Below are positions 49,801 to 59,242 of a DNA stretch of 64,000 bases, one piece after another. The first letter of the stretch is position 1; the number at the start of each line of letters is the position of its first letter. The notes beneath the pieces were generated by a model. It made no database searches, had not been told where the DNA came from, and worked only from the letters and a program-made list of their open reading frames with translations. The position numbers were made by a program, and so were the translations under genes. The stretch covers positions 124,001-188,000 of the forward strand of contig NZ_AUHR01000002.1 in the NCBI RefSeq assembly GCF_000423285.1, given 5' to 3'. The stretch is from Laribacter hongkongensis DSM 14985. Lineage in GTDB: Bacteria; Pseudomonadota; Gammaproteobacteria; Burkholderiales; Aquaspirillaceae.

Positions 49801-50652
49801 GCCAACAGCAATGAATCACTGCCGTCGCTGGACGTGCAGATTGACCGGCTGACCTGGAAAGACCGCAGCATGGGCAAGCTGACACTGATGTCCACCCGGC
49901 AGAAAAACGAGTGGAAGCTGGACCGCTTCCAGTTGTCCAACGGCGACGGGCAGATCAACCTGCGGGGCGTGCAGCGTACGCAGGACGGCCAGATGCGCAG
50001 CCAGCTCAATGTACAGCTCGACAGCGCCAGCCTTGGCAAGTTGCTGGCCCGGATTGGCGAGGCCGACCTGGTGCGGGGCGGCAAGTTCCGCTCTACCGGC
50101 CAGCTGGAATGGCAGGGCGGCATGACCAGCATCCAGTGGCCCTCGCTCAGTGGCGAAATCACCCTGTCGGCAGAAAGCGGCCAGTTCACCAGGGCCGAGC
50201 CCGGAGTCGGTCGCCTGCTGGGGCTGACAACACTCCAGTCACTGGGGCGACGGCTGCGGTTTGACTTCAAGGACGTGTTTGGCGAAGGGTTTGCCTTTGA
50301 CAGCATCAACGGCGCCATAGGGTTGGACAACGGCATGGCGACGCTGAATGACTTTGTGGTGCGCGGGCCGGCCGCCACCATCACCCTGACTGGCAAGGCC
50401 AACCTGGTCCGCGAAACGCAGAACCTGACTGCGCGTGTCTTGCCCAGCCTGTCGGAAGGCGTGGCGATCGCGGCCGGTGCGGCGACACTGAACCCGCTGG
50501 TCGGGGCCGCAGCCCTGGCGGCGCAGAAACTGTTGCAGGACCCGCTGGGCAAGCTTTTTGCCAGCGAATACCGCATTACCGGCACGTTTGCCAGTCCGAA
50601 AATCGACAGCGTCAGCCGGACTGCTCCGGCAGACCGGGAGAAAAACCGATGA
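46852..50652 (+). CDS. yhdP: YhdP-family AsmA-like lipid transporter
   Basis: 1266 residues. One N-terminal membrane helix (ALAVAGGILAGLLLLLWAWL) anchors a very long periplasmic beta-rich body, as in AsmA-like proteins that bridge the periplasm and move phospholipids to the outer membrane. The C-terminal region carries the conserved RLLGLTTLQSLGRRLRFDFK and FDSINGAIGLDNGMATLNDF. The length matches E. coli YhdP. The long open frame begins inside glnE on the other strand, but the protein start is at 46852; no strong ribosome site is seen, so a nearby TTG or CTG is possible. ATGA couples it to the next gene. Confidence 0.92.
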   Translation: MSLPVGATLKRLARALAVAGGILAGLLLLLWAWLAWYLLPNLGTYKPQLEQELSAALGHAVHIGSLTGSLQGPVLTLALHQVEIDNPNPGGYPLQLAELSARPSWKSLISWSPRFTCITLTAPELSLRRARDGHLYLNGIVLDGSRSSDSQMLDWLLEQDEIRIEQARLRWRDEAMGLAELDLTQGNLSLVQGLFGHRLTLTAHAPEGWLDAFRFQMTWRGDRLENWRTWRGKFALDVGGANLADWRRTLAWLAHMPAGQGGARVEASFADGQFTSGQARFDLKNVVLRPEAAGPLVAVPNLSGEVELKPGADGGSELLARNLVAQTIDGKLFDRAEFRARWREGAKAGGSLSLSRADLGALRPLLRVLPLGENAAWRALDPDGFVEEVTADWQGSLAAPGRYAVKGRFSGLGWQPVKLLPGISGISGELDFSERGGMLRLSDPDGATLTMPSVFARPIEVRKLDAAVRWTRQPKGVVDVELEQVDLKNADLEARVQGRYRWAPDESAAGLIDLTASIPKVAATAVPAYLPLVVGDDTRAWLAGALKAGQAENAQLKLSGNLDRFPFTDGGGEFLVTAATRNVSLEYGEGWPWITHINGLLEFRNAGMLVKATDARSMNAAIGPTTVSIADLGADHPHLLVDGGAKGASADFVRFMQQSPLNTMLDGFPQGLKAQGNGQLSLRLDIPLTDVKAIAVAGQYAFLDNTLELGHGIPALQQVRGRLAFSERGVSARGIAFQALGGYGRLDADTQPSGLMRFVVNGRADARAALAEYVPPLVPNVGGMTPFRLVIDVNRQLKSLQLDSTLHGVTSDLPVPFAKRADASWPLRLTISPSGTQSRLTLRLGQEVRAQFYLKDSGALARGAVWVAQGRGNLPRQGLAIYVASPSIDAAPWLALLGRDGGGAMPDVPLTLNLQADQVSIDGRLLHAVKVNLEPRSSGWSARVDARELNGTVSLGEQGRVQMRLASLSLPLARQDEGDVPVAANSNESLPSLDVQIDRLTWKDRSMGKLTLMSTRQKNEWKLDRFQLSNGDGQINLRGVQRTQDGQMRSQLNVQLDSASLGKLLARIGEADLVRGGKFRSTGQLEWQGGMTSIQWPSLSGEITLSAESGQFTRAEPGVGRLLGLTTLQSLGRRLRFDFKDVFGEGFAFDSINGAIGLDNGMATLNDFVVRGPAATITLTGKANLVRETQNLTARVLPSLSEGVAIAAGAATLNPLVGAAALAAQKLLQDPLGKLFASEYRITGTFASPKIDSVSRTAPADREKNR

Positions 50653-51461
50653 CGACACGGGTTGCCGTGGTGCAGATGGTGTCGGGCCACGTGGTGGCCG
50701 ACAATCTGGAGCGTGCCCGCCTGCGCGTGCTTGAGGCCGCCCGCGGTGGCGCCGCGCTGGTGGTGCTGCCGGAATACTTTGCCCTGATGGGGCTGGCCGA
50801 TACCGACAAGCTGGCCGTGGCCGAAGCGTTCGGCCACGGGCCGATGCAGGACGCCGTGGCACAGATGGCTCGCGAGGCCGGTGTCTGGCTGGTGGCCGGC
50901 ACCCTGCCGCTGGCTGGCCAGAATCCCGGCCGGGTGCGCAACAGCTGCCTCGTGTTCAGTCCGGCCGGTGAATGCGTGGCACGCTACGACAAGATCCACC
51001 TCTTCGGCTTTTCCGGACTGGGCGAGCGTTATTGCGAATCCGACACCATCGAGCCGGGTGACTCGCCGGTTGCCGTTGACACGCCGCTCGGGCGGCTTGG
51101 CCTGTCGGTCTGTTACGATCTGCGCTTTCCCGAGCTTTACCGCCACCTTGGCGAGATGACGGCGCTGGTGTTGCCGGCGGCCTTTACCGCCGTGACCGGC
51201 GAGGCGCACTGGGAAGTGCTGCTGCGCGCCCGCGCCATCGAAAACCAGTGTTACGCCATTGCCGCCGCGCAGGGCGGTGTCCATTCTTCAGGCAGACGCA
51301 CGCACGGACACAGCATGATCATCGACCCGTGGGGCCGGATCGTGGCCAAACTTCCCGAGGGCGAGGGCGTGCTGTGGGCCGACCTTGACCCGGCGCTGCT
51401 GGCCTCGGTGCGCAACCGCCTGCCGGCACTGCGGCACCGGGTGCTGCAATGCCGCGCTTGA
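50649..51461 (+). CDS. Nitrilase-family amidase, deaminated glutathione amidase-like
   Basis: 270 residues. Glu42 (VVLPEYFALMG), a Lys in YDKIHLFGFSGLG and a Cys in SVCYDLRFPELYRHL form the nitrilase triad. The R-F-P-E-L-Y-R block is that of Nit1/YbeM, which repairs deaminated glutathione by hydrolysing its omega-amide. It overlaps the yhdP stop (ATGA) and precedes tldD by 25 bases, a three-gene order conserved in Betaproteobacteria. Confidence 0.9.
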   Translation: MTTRVAVVQMVSGHVVADNLERARLRVLEAARGGAALVVLPEYFALMGLADTDKLAVAEAFGHGPMQDAVAQMAREAGVWLVAGTLPLAGQNPGRVRNSCLVFSPAGECVARYDKIHLFGFSGLGERYCESDTIEPGDSPVAVDTPLGRLGLSVCYDLRFPELYRHLGEMTALVLPAAFTAVTGEAHWEVLLRARAIENQCYAIAAAQGGVHSSGRRTHGHSMIIDPWGRIVAKLPEGEGVLWADLDPALLASVRNRLPALRHRVLQCRA

Positions 51462-51486
51462 ACGACGAATTTTGAACGGATAGACC

Positions 51487-52932
51487 ATGACCACCGAGTC
51501 CCATCTTGATATTGCCACCGGCCTGTTGCTGACCCGCAACGGCCTGACGCCCGCCGCGCTGGACCAGGTGTTTGCCCGTCTTGGGCAGCACGACGTGGAT
51601 TACGCCGACCTGTATTTCCAGTACACCCGGCAGGAGGGCTGGAGCCTCGACGAGGGCATCGTCAAGTCCGGCAGCTTCAATATCGACGAAGGCGTGGGTG
51701 TGCGGGCGGTCGCGGGCGAAAAGACCGCATTCGCCTATTCGGACGAAATTTCGCTGGATGCCCTGCTGTCCGCTGCCGACATCACCCGGGCCATTGGCCG
51801 CACCGGCGGTGACGGGCGGGTGCAGGCGCACAGCCGCACTACCGGGCATGCGCTGTTTGCGCCCATCGACCCGATCGCCAGTCTGGATTCGGCCAGCAAG
51901 GTGGCCTTGCTCAACCGTCTGGAGCAGATGGCCCGCAGTATGGATCCCCGGGTGAAGCAGGTGATGGCCGGGCTCGCTGCCGAATACGACGTGATGTACG
52001 TTGCCCGCCGCGACGGCACGCACGCGGCCGACGTGCGGCCGCTGGTGCGGTTGTCGGTCACCGTGATTGCCGAGCACCAGGGCCGGCGCGAGCAGGGCAG
52101 TGCCGGTGGCGGCGGCCGCTTTGACCTGGCCTTCTTTACCGATGAAGTGCTGCATGACTACGCCAGAAAGGCCGTGGACCAGGCGCTGGTCAACCTGGAG
52201 GCCCGGCCGGCACCGGCCGGCCAGATGACCGTGGTGCTGGGATCGGGCTGGCCGGGTGTCCTGCTGCACGAAGCCATCGGCCATGGCCTGGAGGGTGACT
52301 TCAACCGCAAGGGCACATCGGCCTTTGCCGGCCGGCTGGGCGAGCGCGTGGCGGCACCGGGCGTCACCGTGGTGGATGACGGCACGCTGGCCAACCGTCG
52401 CGGCTCGTTGAACATTGATGACGAGGGTACGCCGACGTCCTGTACCACCCTGATCGAGGACGGCATCCTCAAGGGCTACATGCAGGACAGCCTGAATGCG
52501 CGCCTGACGGGCACGGCACCGACCGGCAACGCCCGCCGCGAAAGCTATGCCCACATTCCCATGCCGCGCATGACCAATACCTACATGCTGGCCGGGGATA
52601 AGGCGGCGGAGGAAATCATTGCCTCGGTCGAGCGCGGACTGTACGCCGTGAACTTTGGCGGCGGCCAGGTGGACATCACCAGCGGCAAGTTCGTGTTCTC
52701 GGCCAGCGAGGCCTGGATGATCGAGAATGGCAAACTGTCTTACCCGGTAAAAGGGGCTACCCTGATTGGATCAGGGCCGGAAGTCCTGAACCATGTATCG
52801 ATGATCGGCAACGATCTGGCGCTGGATACCGGGGTGGGCGTGTGCGGCAAGGAAGGGCAGAGTGTCCCGGTGGGCGTGGGCCAGCCGACCTTGCGCATCG
52901 ACGGCGGGCTGACCGTGGGCGGTACGGCCTGA
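51487..52932 (+). CDS. tldD: Metalloprotease TldD
   Basis: 481 residues. TldD and its partner TldE (PmbA) form a peptidase that trims peptides such as microcins and Ccd[19 protein letters not shown] holds the HExxxH zinc site. [20 protein letters not shown] and [20 protein letters not shown] are family blocks. No tldE gene is in the window. It ends the yhdP operon before a hairpin terminator. Confidence 0.95.
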   Translation: MTTESHLDIATGLLLTRNGLTPAALDQVFARLGQHDVDYADLYFQYTRQEGWSLDEGIVKSGSFNIDEGVGVRAVAGEKTAFAYSDEISLDALLSAADITRAIGRTGGDGRVQAHSRTTGHALFAPIDPIASLDSASKVALLNRLEQMARSMDPRVKQVMAGLAAEYDVMYVARRDGTHAADVRPLVRLSVTVIAEHQGRREQGSAGGGGRFDLAFFTDEVLHDYARKAVDQALVNLEARPAPAGQMTVVLGSGWPGVLLHEAIGHGLEGDFNRKGTSAFAGRLGERVAAPGVTVVDDGTLANRRGSLNIDDEGTPTSCTTLIEDGILKGYMQDSLNARLTGTAPTGNARRESYAHIPMPRMTNTYMLAGDKAAEEIIASVERGLYAVNFGGGQVDITSGKFVFSASEAWMIENGKLSYPVKGATLIGSGPEVLNHVSMIGNDLALDTGVGVCGKEGQSVPVGVGQPTLRIDGGLTVGGTA

Positions 52933-52950
52933 GTCTTCGGCGCTCCCTGC

Positions 52951-52975
52951 AAGGCGGGCTTCGGCCCGCCTTTTT
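52951..52975 (+). terminator. Terminator after tldD
   Basis: AGGCGGGC pairs with GCCCGCCT around a 4-base loop, followed by five T's. Confidence 0.9.
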
Positions 52976-52985
52976 ACTTCCCGGA

Positions 52986-53004
52986 TTGTTAAAACAGTTA
53001 ACAA
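52986..53004. promoter_or_regulatory. Inverted repeat upstream of the acyl-CoA ligase gene
   Basis: TTGTTAA-AACAG-TTAACAA, 7-bp arms, in the AT-rich gap before 53170. It is a possible operator for a fatty-acid regulator, but no specific consensus was matched. Confidence 0.4.
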
Positions 53005-53169
53005 GTTTATGACAAAATGTTTTATGTGCTGACATAATCGGGCTGTCGGACAGCCTGACCATCGGCGCGGTGCCTTCGTCTGGCGAAGGTGTCGACCGGA
53101 TGTCCAATAGAGAGCAATACACCCGTTTGGGCTGAATTCGGCCAAGTCATTTAGCTGGAGAACCTACAC

Positions 53170-54822
53170 ATGGCAGCTGCACACCTCAATCCGTATGAAA
53201 TCGGTCTTGACAAGAATCCGGCCAACTATGTTCCGCTGACGCCGGTCACGTTCCTTGAACGTGCCGCCCAGGTCTATCCGAACAAGCCCGCCGTCATCCA
53301 CGGCCAGCGCGTCTACACCTGGAGCCAGGTTTTCGAGCGGAGCCGCCGTCTGGCATCCGCACTGGCCAAGCATGGCGTCCGCAAGGGCAGTACCGTCGCC
53401 ATCCTGTGCCCGAACATTCCGGAAATGGTCGAAGCCCACTTCGGCATCCCGATGCAGGGTGCTGTTCTCAACACCATGAACTACCGTCTGGATGCCGCCA
53501 CGATCGCTTTCCAGATCGACCACGGTGAAGCCGAAGTCCTGCTGGTCGACAGCGAATTTGCCAGCCTGGCCCGCGAAGCCCTGCACAAGAGCGGCCGCCG
53601 CCCGCTGATCGTCGACATCGTCGACAGCGAATACGACACCGGCGACCGCGTGGGCCGCATCACGTACGAAGAGCTGCTGGCCGAAGGCGATCCCGGTTAC
53701 GAATGGCCGCAGGTGGAAGACGAGTGGGATGCCATCACCCTCAACTACACCTCCGGTACCACCGGCAACCCGAAGGGGGTGGTGTACCACCACCGCGGCG
53801 CTTACCTGAACGCGCTGGGCAACATCGTCGCCACCAACATGACGCCGGATACCGTCACGCTGTGGTCGCTGCCGATGTTCCACTGCAACGGCTGGTGTTT
53901 CAACTGGTCGCTGGCTGCGGTAGGCGGTACCTCGGTGTGCCTGCGCCGCGTCGAAGCCGGCCTGATGTTCGAGCTGATCGAAAAGTACAAGGTCAACTAC
54001 ATGTGCGGTGCCGCCGTGGTGCTGAGCATGTTCATCAATGCCGCCGACGAGGTCCGTCGTCCGTTCCCGCTGCCAGTGCGCTTCATTGCCGCAGCGGCTC
54101 CGGTGCCGGTACCGATCATCCGTGCCGCCGAAGCCATCGGCTTTTGCATCACCCACGTATACGGGCTGACAGAAACCTACGGCCCGGCCACGGCCTGCAT
54201 CTGGAAAGACGAATACAACGCCTTGTCCGATGACGACCAGGGCGACATCCGCAAGCGCCAGGGCGTGCGCTACCACGTGCAGGAAGCTGTGAGCGTGCTC
54301 AAGTCCGACACCATGGAGCCGGTGCCGGCCGACGGCCAGACACTGGGCGAAGTGATGTTCCGCGGCAACGTGGTGATGAAGGGTTACCTCAAGAACCCGT
54401 CTGCCACCGAGCAGGCGTTTGCCGACGGCTGGTTCCACACCGGCGACATCGGCGTCCTGCATCCGGACGGCTATATCGAACTCAAGGACCGCGCCAAGGA
54501 CATCATCATCTCGGGCGGCGAAAACATCCCCACCATCGAAGTGGAAGCCGTGCTGTACCAGCACCCGTCGGTGCTCGAGTGTGCCGTGGTCGCCAAGAAA
54601 GACGAAAAGTGGGGCGAGATTCCGTGTGCCTACATCACGCTCAAGTTCGGAGCAGAAGAGCCGAGCACCATGGAGCTGATGCAGTTCTGCCGTGAACGTC
54701 TGGCCCACTACAAGGTGCCGCGCCTCTACGTCTTCGGCCCGCTGCCCAAGACTTCGACCGGCAAGATCCAGAAGTTCGTGCTGCGCGACCAGGCCAACCA
54801 GGGCCAGTTCGTGCTCAACTAA
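53170..54822 (+). CDS. AMP-forming acyl-CoA ligase
   Basis: 550 residues of the ANL family. The P-loop signature is NYTSGTTGNPKGVVYHHRGA, followed by YGLTETYGPATACIW, GWFHTGDIGVLHPDGYIELK and PKTSTGKIQKFVLRDQ with the catalytic Lys. The sequence resembles the medium-chain or methylmercaptopropionate-type ligases (DmdB-like) more than long-chain FadD; the real substrate is not certain. A GGAG site precedes the ATG. It is monocistronic, with its own promoter gap and terminator. Confidence 0.88.
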   Translation: MAAAHLNPYEIGLDKNPANYVPLTPVTFLERAAQVYPNKPAVIHGQRVYTWSQVFERSRRLASALAKHGVRKGSTVAILCPNIPEMVEAHFGIPMQGAVLNTMNYRLDAATIAFQIDHGEAEVLLVDSEFASLAREALHKSGRRPLIVDIVDSEYDTGDRVGRITYEELLAEGDPGYEWPQVEDEWDAITLNYTSGTTGNPKGVVYHHRGAYLNALGNIVATNMTPDTVTLWSLPMFHCNGWCFNWSLAAVGGTSVCLRRVEAGLMFELIEKYKVNYMCGAAVVLSMFINAADEVRRPFPLPVRFIAAAAPVPVPIIRAAEAIGFCITHVYGLTETYGPATACIWKDEYNALSDDDQGDIRKRQGVRYHVQEAVSVLKSDTMEPVPADGQTLGEVMFRGNVVMKGYLKNPSATEQAFADGWFHTGDIGVLHPDGYIELKDRAKDIIISGGENIPTIEVEAVLYQHPSVLECAVVAKKDEKWGEIPCAYITLKFGAEEPSTMELMQFCRERLAHYKVPRLYVFGPLPKTSTGKIQKFVLRDQANQGQFVLN

Positions 54823-54841
54823 GCGTACCGTGATGCTGACA

Positions 54842-54866
54842 GGACGGCCCGGCGGGCCGTCTTTTT
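54842..54866 (+). terminator. Terminator after the acyl-CoA ligase gene
   Basis: ACGGCCC pairs with GGGCCGT around GGC, followed by five T's. Confidence 0.85.
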
Positions 54867-54881
54867 CATTCCGTTTCCCCG

Positions 54882-55253
54882 ATGATGCAACCTTTATCCC
54901 GGTCTTGCCGGTTCCGCACCGGCTGCCGCTGGCTTGCATGGGGGCTGGCTGCTGCATGGTTTGCCGGCAGTGTATGGCTGCTGTGGCGCGAAAGCACTGG
55001 CAGTGCCCCCCTGTTTGCCCACGCCGACAAAGCGGGCCATTTCCTGCTGTTTGCCATCCAGACCGCGTTGCTGCGGCTCGCGCTTGGCACCGGCCACACG
55101 CGGTTGATCCTGTCACTGGCTGCCGTCTGGGCTGCCGGATCGGAAACCGGGCAGGTTTTCCTGACGGTCAGCCGTACCGGCGACCCGCTGGATGCACTGG
55201 CCGACATGGCCGGCTGCGTCGCTGTCCTGGCATGGGTGCGACGCTGGCGCTGA
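54882..55253 (+). CDS. VanZ-like membrane protein
   Basis: 123 residues with three or four membrane helices. HADKAGHFLLFAIQTALLRL and SETGQVFLTVSRTGDPLDAL carry the conserved His, Glu, Gln and Asp residues of the VanZ family. The role in general bacteria is unknown; in enterococci VanZ gives low-level teicoplanin resistance. No resistance cluster is near. It lies 59 bases after the acyl-CoA ligase stop. Confidence 0.78.
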   Translation: MMQPLSRSCRFRTGCRWLAWGLAAAWFAGSVWLLWRESTGSAPLFAHADKAGHFLLFAIQTALLRLALGTGHTRLILSLAAVWAAGSETGQVFLTVSRTGDPLDALADMAGCVAVLAWVRRWR

Positions 55254-55362
55254 CCGGGGTGCAAGGTCAGGGCTACAATGCGGACATGATGCCGTGCCGG
55301 CCTTGCCGGCCATGGCGTGTTGCACCCTGTGGCCTCCGGGTCGTTTCTTGACGGAATCCAGC

Positions 55363-56667
55363 ATGATTGATAACCGTATCTATGCCAGCCGTCGCCAGCG
55401 CCTGATGGGCGAACTGGGCGACGGCATTGCCATCCTGCCGACAGCTCCCGAACTGGTCCGTAATGGCGACGCCCATTACGCTTACCGTTTTGACAGCAGC
55501 TTTTACTATCTCACCGGTTTTGCCGAGCCTGAAGCCGTGCTGGTGCTGGATGCCACCGCCGGCAAGTCGGTCCTGTTCTGCCGCGACAAGGACATCGAAC
55601 GCGAAATCTGGAACGGCTACCGCTTTGGTCCGGAAGGCGCGAAAGAAACCTTCGGATTCGACGAAGCCTATTCCATCAGCGAATTTGACGAGCGCCTGCC
55701 CGACCTGCTGGCAGACCGGCATACCCTGCACATGGGGTTCGGCCGCGATGCCGCCTTTGATGCGCGGGTCAACGTGGCGCTCAATGCCTTGCGCGCACGC
55801 TTCCGCACCGGCGTGACGGCACCGACCGTGCTGCGTGACGTGCAGGCCGTCGTGCACAACATGCGCCTCTTCAAGGACGACAGCGAAATCGCCCTGATGC
55901 GCGAGGCCGGCCGGATTTCGGCTGAAGCACACGTGGCGGCCATGCGTGCCGCGCGTCCGGGCTGCTTCGAGTACCAGCTGGAAGCAGAAATCCTGCGTAC
56001 CTTCTGCACCAACGGCGCCCGCACGCCGTCCTACGAAAGCATCGTGGCCGGAGGCGGCAATGCCTGCGTGCTGCACTATGTCAGTAACCAGGACGTGCTG
56101 AAAGACGGTGACCTGGTCCTGATCGACGCCGGCTGCGAATACCAGGGCTACGCCGGAGACATCACCCGGACATTCCCGGTCAACGGTCGTTTCAGCGCTG
56201 CCCAGCGTGACGTGTACGACGTGGTGCTGGCCGCCGAACTGGCCGCCATTGCCGCCGTCAGGCCCGGTGCCCGCTGGAACGATCCGGCCGACGCTGCCCT
56301 GCGGGTGCTGGTACAGGGCCTGATCGACCTCGGGCTGCTGTCCGGTTCGCTGGACGGCAACATCGAAAGCGAAGCCTACAAGCAGTTCTACATGCACCGC
56401 ATCGGCCACTGGCTGGGCCTCGACGTGCATGACTGCGGTGACTACAAGGTAGACGGCCAGTGGCGCGAATACCGCCCGGGCATGGTGACCACCGTCGAGC
56501 CGGGCCTGTACCTGCGTCCGGCCGACAATGTGCCCGAAGCCTTCTGGAACATCGGCATCCGCATCGAGGACGACGTGCTGTGCACGGCAGAAGGGCATGA
56601 AATCCTGACCGCCGGCGTGCCCAAGTCGGTCGCCGACATCGAGGCCCTGATGGCGGAAGGTCGCTGA
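55363..56667 (+). CDS. pepP: Xaa-Pro aminopeptidase P
   Basis: 434 residues. It removes the N-terminal residue before proline, using two Mn2+. The N-terminal domain begins MIDNRIYASRRQRLMGELGD; the pita-bread catalytic domain has VLIDAGCEYQGYAGDITRTF, FYMHRIGHWLGLDVHDCGDY and VTTVEPGLYLRP with the metal ligands. The ATG at 55363 matches the family; the upstream open frame overlaps the VanZ gene. It starts the pepP-ubiH-ubiI order known from E. coli. Confidence 0.95.
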   Translation: MIDNRIYASRRQRLMGELGDGIAILPTAPELVRNGDAHYAYRFDSSFYYLTGFAEPEAVLVLDATAGKSVLFCRDKDIEREIWNGYRFGPEGAKETFGFDEAYSISEFDERLPDLLADRHTLHMGFGRDAAFDARVNVALNALRARFRTGVTAPTVLRDVQAVVHNMRLFKDDSEIALMREAGRISAEAHVAAMRAARPGCFEYQLEAEILRTFCTNGARTPSYESIVAGGGNACVLHYVSNQDVLKDGDLVLIDAGCEYQGYAGDITRTFPVNGRFSAAQRDVYDVVLAAELAAIAAVRPGARWNDPADAALRVLVQGLIDLGLLSGSLDGNIESEAYKQFYMHRIGHWLGLDVHDCGDYKVDGQWREYRPGMVTTVEPGLYLRPADNVPEAFWNIGIRIEDDVLCTAEGHEILTAGVPKSVADIEALMAEGR

Positions 56668-56669
56668 TC

Positions 56670-57833
56670 ATGCTGCCCGCGCACGCCGATGTGGTGATCG
56701 TGGGTGGCGGGCCGGTCGGCGCGCTGATTGCGCTGTCGGCCCGGTCCGCCGGCCGCAGCGTGCTGGTGGTCGAGGCGCGTCCCCGGGAGGCGGACGTGCA
56801 CGACCCGCGCGTGCTGGCGCTGTCGCATGCCAGCCGCGAGCTGCTGGCCGCGCAGGGCATGTGGCCGGACAGCCTGCCGGCCACGCCGATCGACACGGTG
56901 CATGTCAGCCAGCAGGCCACGTTCGGCCGCACCGTGCTCAACCGGCGTGACCTGGGCCTGCCGCACATGGGCTGTACCGTGGCCTATGCCGACCTTTATG
57001 CCAGTGCCCGGGCCGCCCTGCTGGCAGCGGGAGTCAACGTGGCCTTCGGTGCCCGTGCCGTGTCGCTGCGGACCACCCGCTGCTACGCCACGCTCGGCGT
57101 CAGCCTGGCCGGCAAGGAGCAGGCCGTGACCGCCCGGCTGGTCGTACTGGCCGACGGCGGCAGCCTCGTCAGCGAGTTGCCGGACATCCGCTATCGCGAG
57201 CACGATTACCAGCAGTGCGCGGTGCTGGCACGCCTGCATCCCGAACTGCCGCATCACCAGGTGGCGTGGGAGCGTTTTTCTGCCAATGGCCCGATGGCGG
57301 TGTTGCCGGTCGGGGACGACCTGATGGCCGTGTGGACGCAGTCGCATGCAGGAGCCGCCCGGCTGATCGAGCTGGACGACGAGGCTTTCGTGGCTGAATT
57401 TGCCGAAGCCTTCGGCGACCGCCTGGGACGGTTGACCGCCTGCGGACCGCGTCTGGCCGTGCCGCTCAAGCTCCGAATGGCCAGCCGCATTGCCGGCCGG
57501 CGGGTGGCCCTGGCCGGTAATGCGGCGCAGACCATGCATCCGATTGCAGCCCAGGGGCTGAACCTGGGCCTGCGCGATGCGGCTGCACTGGCCGCGTTGC
57601 TGGCACGTCCCGGAGATCCCGGAGAGGCTGCACGACTGGATGCCTATGTCGAAATGCGCCGGATCGATGCGCTGGCGGTGACCGGCTTCACCCACAGCCT
57701 TGCATACCTGTTCGACCAGCACGATCCTGTCCGGCGCGCAGTGCGCGGTGCCGTGATGACCGTGCTGGACACCCTGCCGATGGCGCGCCGGCGCTTTGCC
57801 GAATCCATGGTGTTCGGCGTCGCCAGCCGTTAG
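56670..57833 (+). CDS. ubiH: Ubiquinone biosynthesis hydroxylase UbiH
   Basis: 387 residues, class A flavoprotein monooxygenase. The FAD loop is VVIVGGGPVGALIALSARSA; the second FAD motif is ALAGNAAQTMHPIAAQGLNL. UbiH hydroxylates the ring at one position in aerobic ubiquinone synthesis. It follows the pepP stop by two bases. UbiH is favoured over other paralogues by gene order. Confidence 0.85.
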   Translation: MLPAHADVVIVGGGPVGALIALSARSAGRSVLVVEARPREADVHDPRVLALSHASRELLAAQGMWPDSLPATPIDTVHVSQQATFGRTVLNRRDLGLPHMGCTVAYADLYASARAALLAAGVNVAFGARAVSLRTTRCYATLGVSLAGKEQAVTARLVVLADGGSLVSELPDIRYREHDYQQCAVLARLHPELPHHQVAWERFSANGPMAVLPVGDDLMAVWTQSHAGAARLIELDDEAFVAEFAEAFGDRLGRLTACGPRLAVPLKLRMASRIAGRRVALAGNAAQTMHPIAAQGLNLGLRDAAALAALLARPGDPGEAARLDAYVEMRRIDALAVTGFTHSLAYLFDQHDPVRRAVRGAVMTVLDTLPMARRRFAESMVFGVASR

Positions 57834-57880
57834 CCCGTCATGTTTTCACGGAGGCCGGCCCGAAAGGGCCGCTTGTTGTC

Positions 57881-59035
57881 ATGCAGACTCATTACGACAT
57901 TGTAATTGTGGGGGGCGGGCTGGTTGGTGCCAGCCTGGCGCTGGCGCTGGGGCAGGCAGACCGCTTCCGGGTGGCCTTGCTGGAGCCACGGCCGGCCCGG
58001 CTGGAAGGGCTGGACCAGCCGGATGACTGGGATGCCCGCGTCTACGCCGTCAGCCCGGCCAACCAGCGTTTTCTGGCGTCGATGGATGCCTGGCCGGACA
58101 TGAGCCGCATGGCCGCCGTATCGAAAATGGACGTGCGCGGTGATGCCGGTGGCCGCATCGAATTCGACGCAGCCGGTGCAGGGGCCGGTGCGCTGGCCTG
58201 GATCGCCGAAAACCGATGGGTGCTGGCCGGCATCTGGCGGGCGCTGCGCGAAACACCGGTCGAAATCCTGCACGAGCGGCCGGTGGCTTTTGAATCCGAC
58301 CATGGCCGTGCTGCGCTGACCCTGAACGACGGACGGCTGCTGACCGCCCGGCTGGTGGTCGGATGCGATGGTGCCAACTCGTGGCTGCGCTCGGAGGCCG
58401 GCATCGATATCCGGGTTTCACCCTACGGGCACAGTGGCGTGGTGGCCAATTTCCTGTGTGAACGCGACCACGGTGGCGTGGCACACCAGTGGTTTACCGG
58501 CGACGGCGTGCTGGCCTACCTGCCGCTGCCGGAGCGCCGGATGTCGATGGTGTGGTCGTGCGCCGATCCCGAACAGCTGCTGGCCCTGTCCGGCGACGAG
58601 CTGTGCCGGCAGGTGGCCGAACGCGGACAGTTCACGCTGGGGCAGCTGTCGCTGCTGACACCGGCACAGGCTTTTCCGCTGCGCCTGATCCGGCCGGCAC
58701 AGGTAATCGGCACCCGGCTGGTGCTGGCCGGTGATGCGGCACACACCATTCACCCGCTGGCGGGGCAGGGGGTCAATCTGGGGTTTGGCGATGCCATCCT
58801 GCTGGCAAAGCTGCTGGCGCAGGCCGACGATCCGGGGTCTCGCCTGTTGCTGCGCAGTTACGAGCGCGGGCGGCTGGAATCGGTGCGTACCATGCAATAT
58901 ACCTGTGATGCCCTGTTCCGCCTGTTTACCCATCCGCATCCGGCCATTGGCTGGCTGCGCAATACCGGACTGAAATTCACCAATGCTCTGGGACCTGTCA
59001 AACGCCAATTGGTGAAAGAGGCCATGGGGTTGTAA
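57881..59035 (+). CDS. UbiH/UbiF/UbiI-family ubiquinone hydroxylase
   Basis: 384 residues. IVGGGLVGASLALALGQADR is the FAD loop; VVGCDGANSWLRSEAGIDIR and LVLAGDAAHTIHPLAGQGVN are the other signature blocks. It is a second ring hydroxylase placed where ubiI (visC) lies in E. coli; betaproteobacterial enzymes of this group differ in position specificity, so the exact carbon is not assigned. It begins 47 bases after ubiH. Confidence 0.87.
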   Translation: MQTHYDIVIVGGGLVGASLALALGQADRFRVALLEPRPARLEGLDQPDDWDARVYAVSPANQRFLASMDAWPDMSRMAAVSKMDVRGDAGGRIEFDAAGAGAGALAWIAENRWVLAGIWRALRETPVEILHERPVAFESDHGRAALTLNDGRLLTARLVVGCDGANSWLRSEAGIDIRVSPYGHSGVVANFLCERDHGGVAHQWFTGDGVLAYLPLPERRMSMVWSCADPEQLLALSGDELCRQVAERGQFTLGQLSLLTPAQAFPLRLIRPAQVIGTRLVLAGDAAHTIHPLAGQGVNLGFGDAILLAKLLAQADDPGSRLLLRSYERGRLESVRTMQYTCDALFRLFTHPHPAIGWLRNTGLKFTNALGPVKRQLVKEAMGL

Positions 59036-59242
59036 ATATCCGGCATCATTAAATCAAATATCATTAAATTTAATTAAAAATATAATAAATGCATTAAATG
59101 GGTGAATAAATAGAAACTTGTTTATTTATCCGTAAAGTCAGTAAAAATATTTTATCTTTATCGGGCATGATTACTCTCGACAAGCATGGATACGGTTTGC
59201 ATGATTGCGGTCCGGATACCTGTTTTGGTCAGAGGGTTGTTT
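59036..59242. other. AT-rich gap with a likely promoter for the sugar-binding lipoprotein gene
   Basis: About 130 bases made almost wholly of A and T (TTAAATTTAATTAAAAATAT near 59067), then a GC-rich transition to the next gene. It could hold both the end of the ubi transcript and the promoter of 59243. No gene was found. Confidence 0.5.
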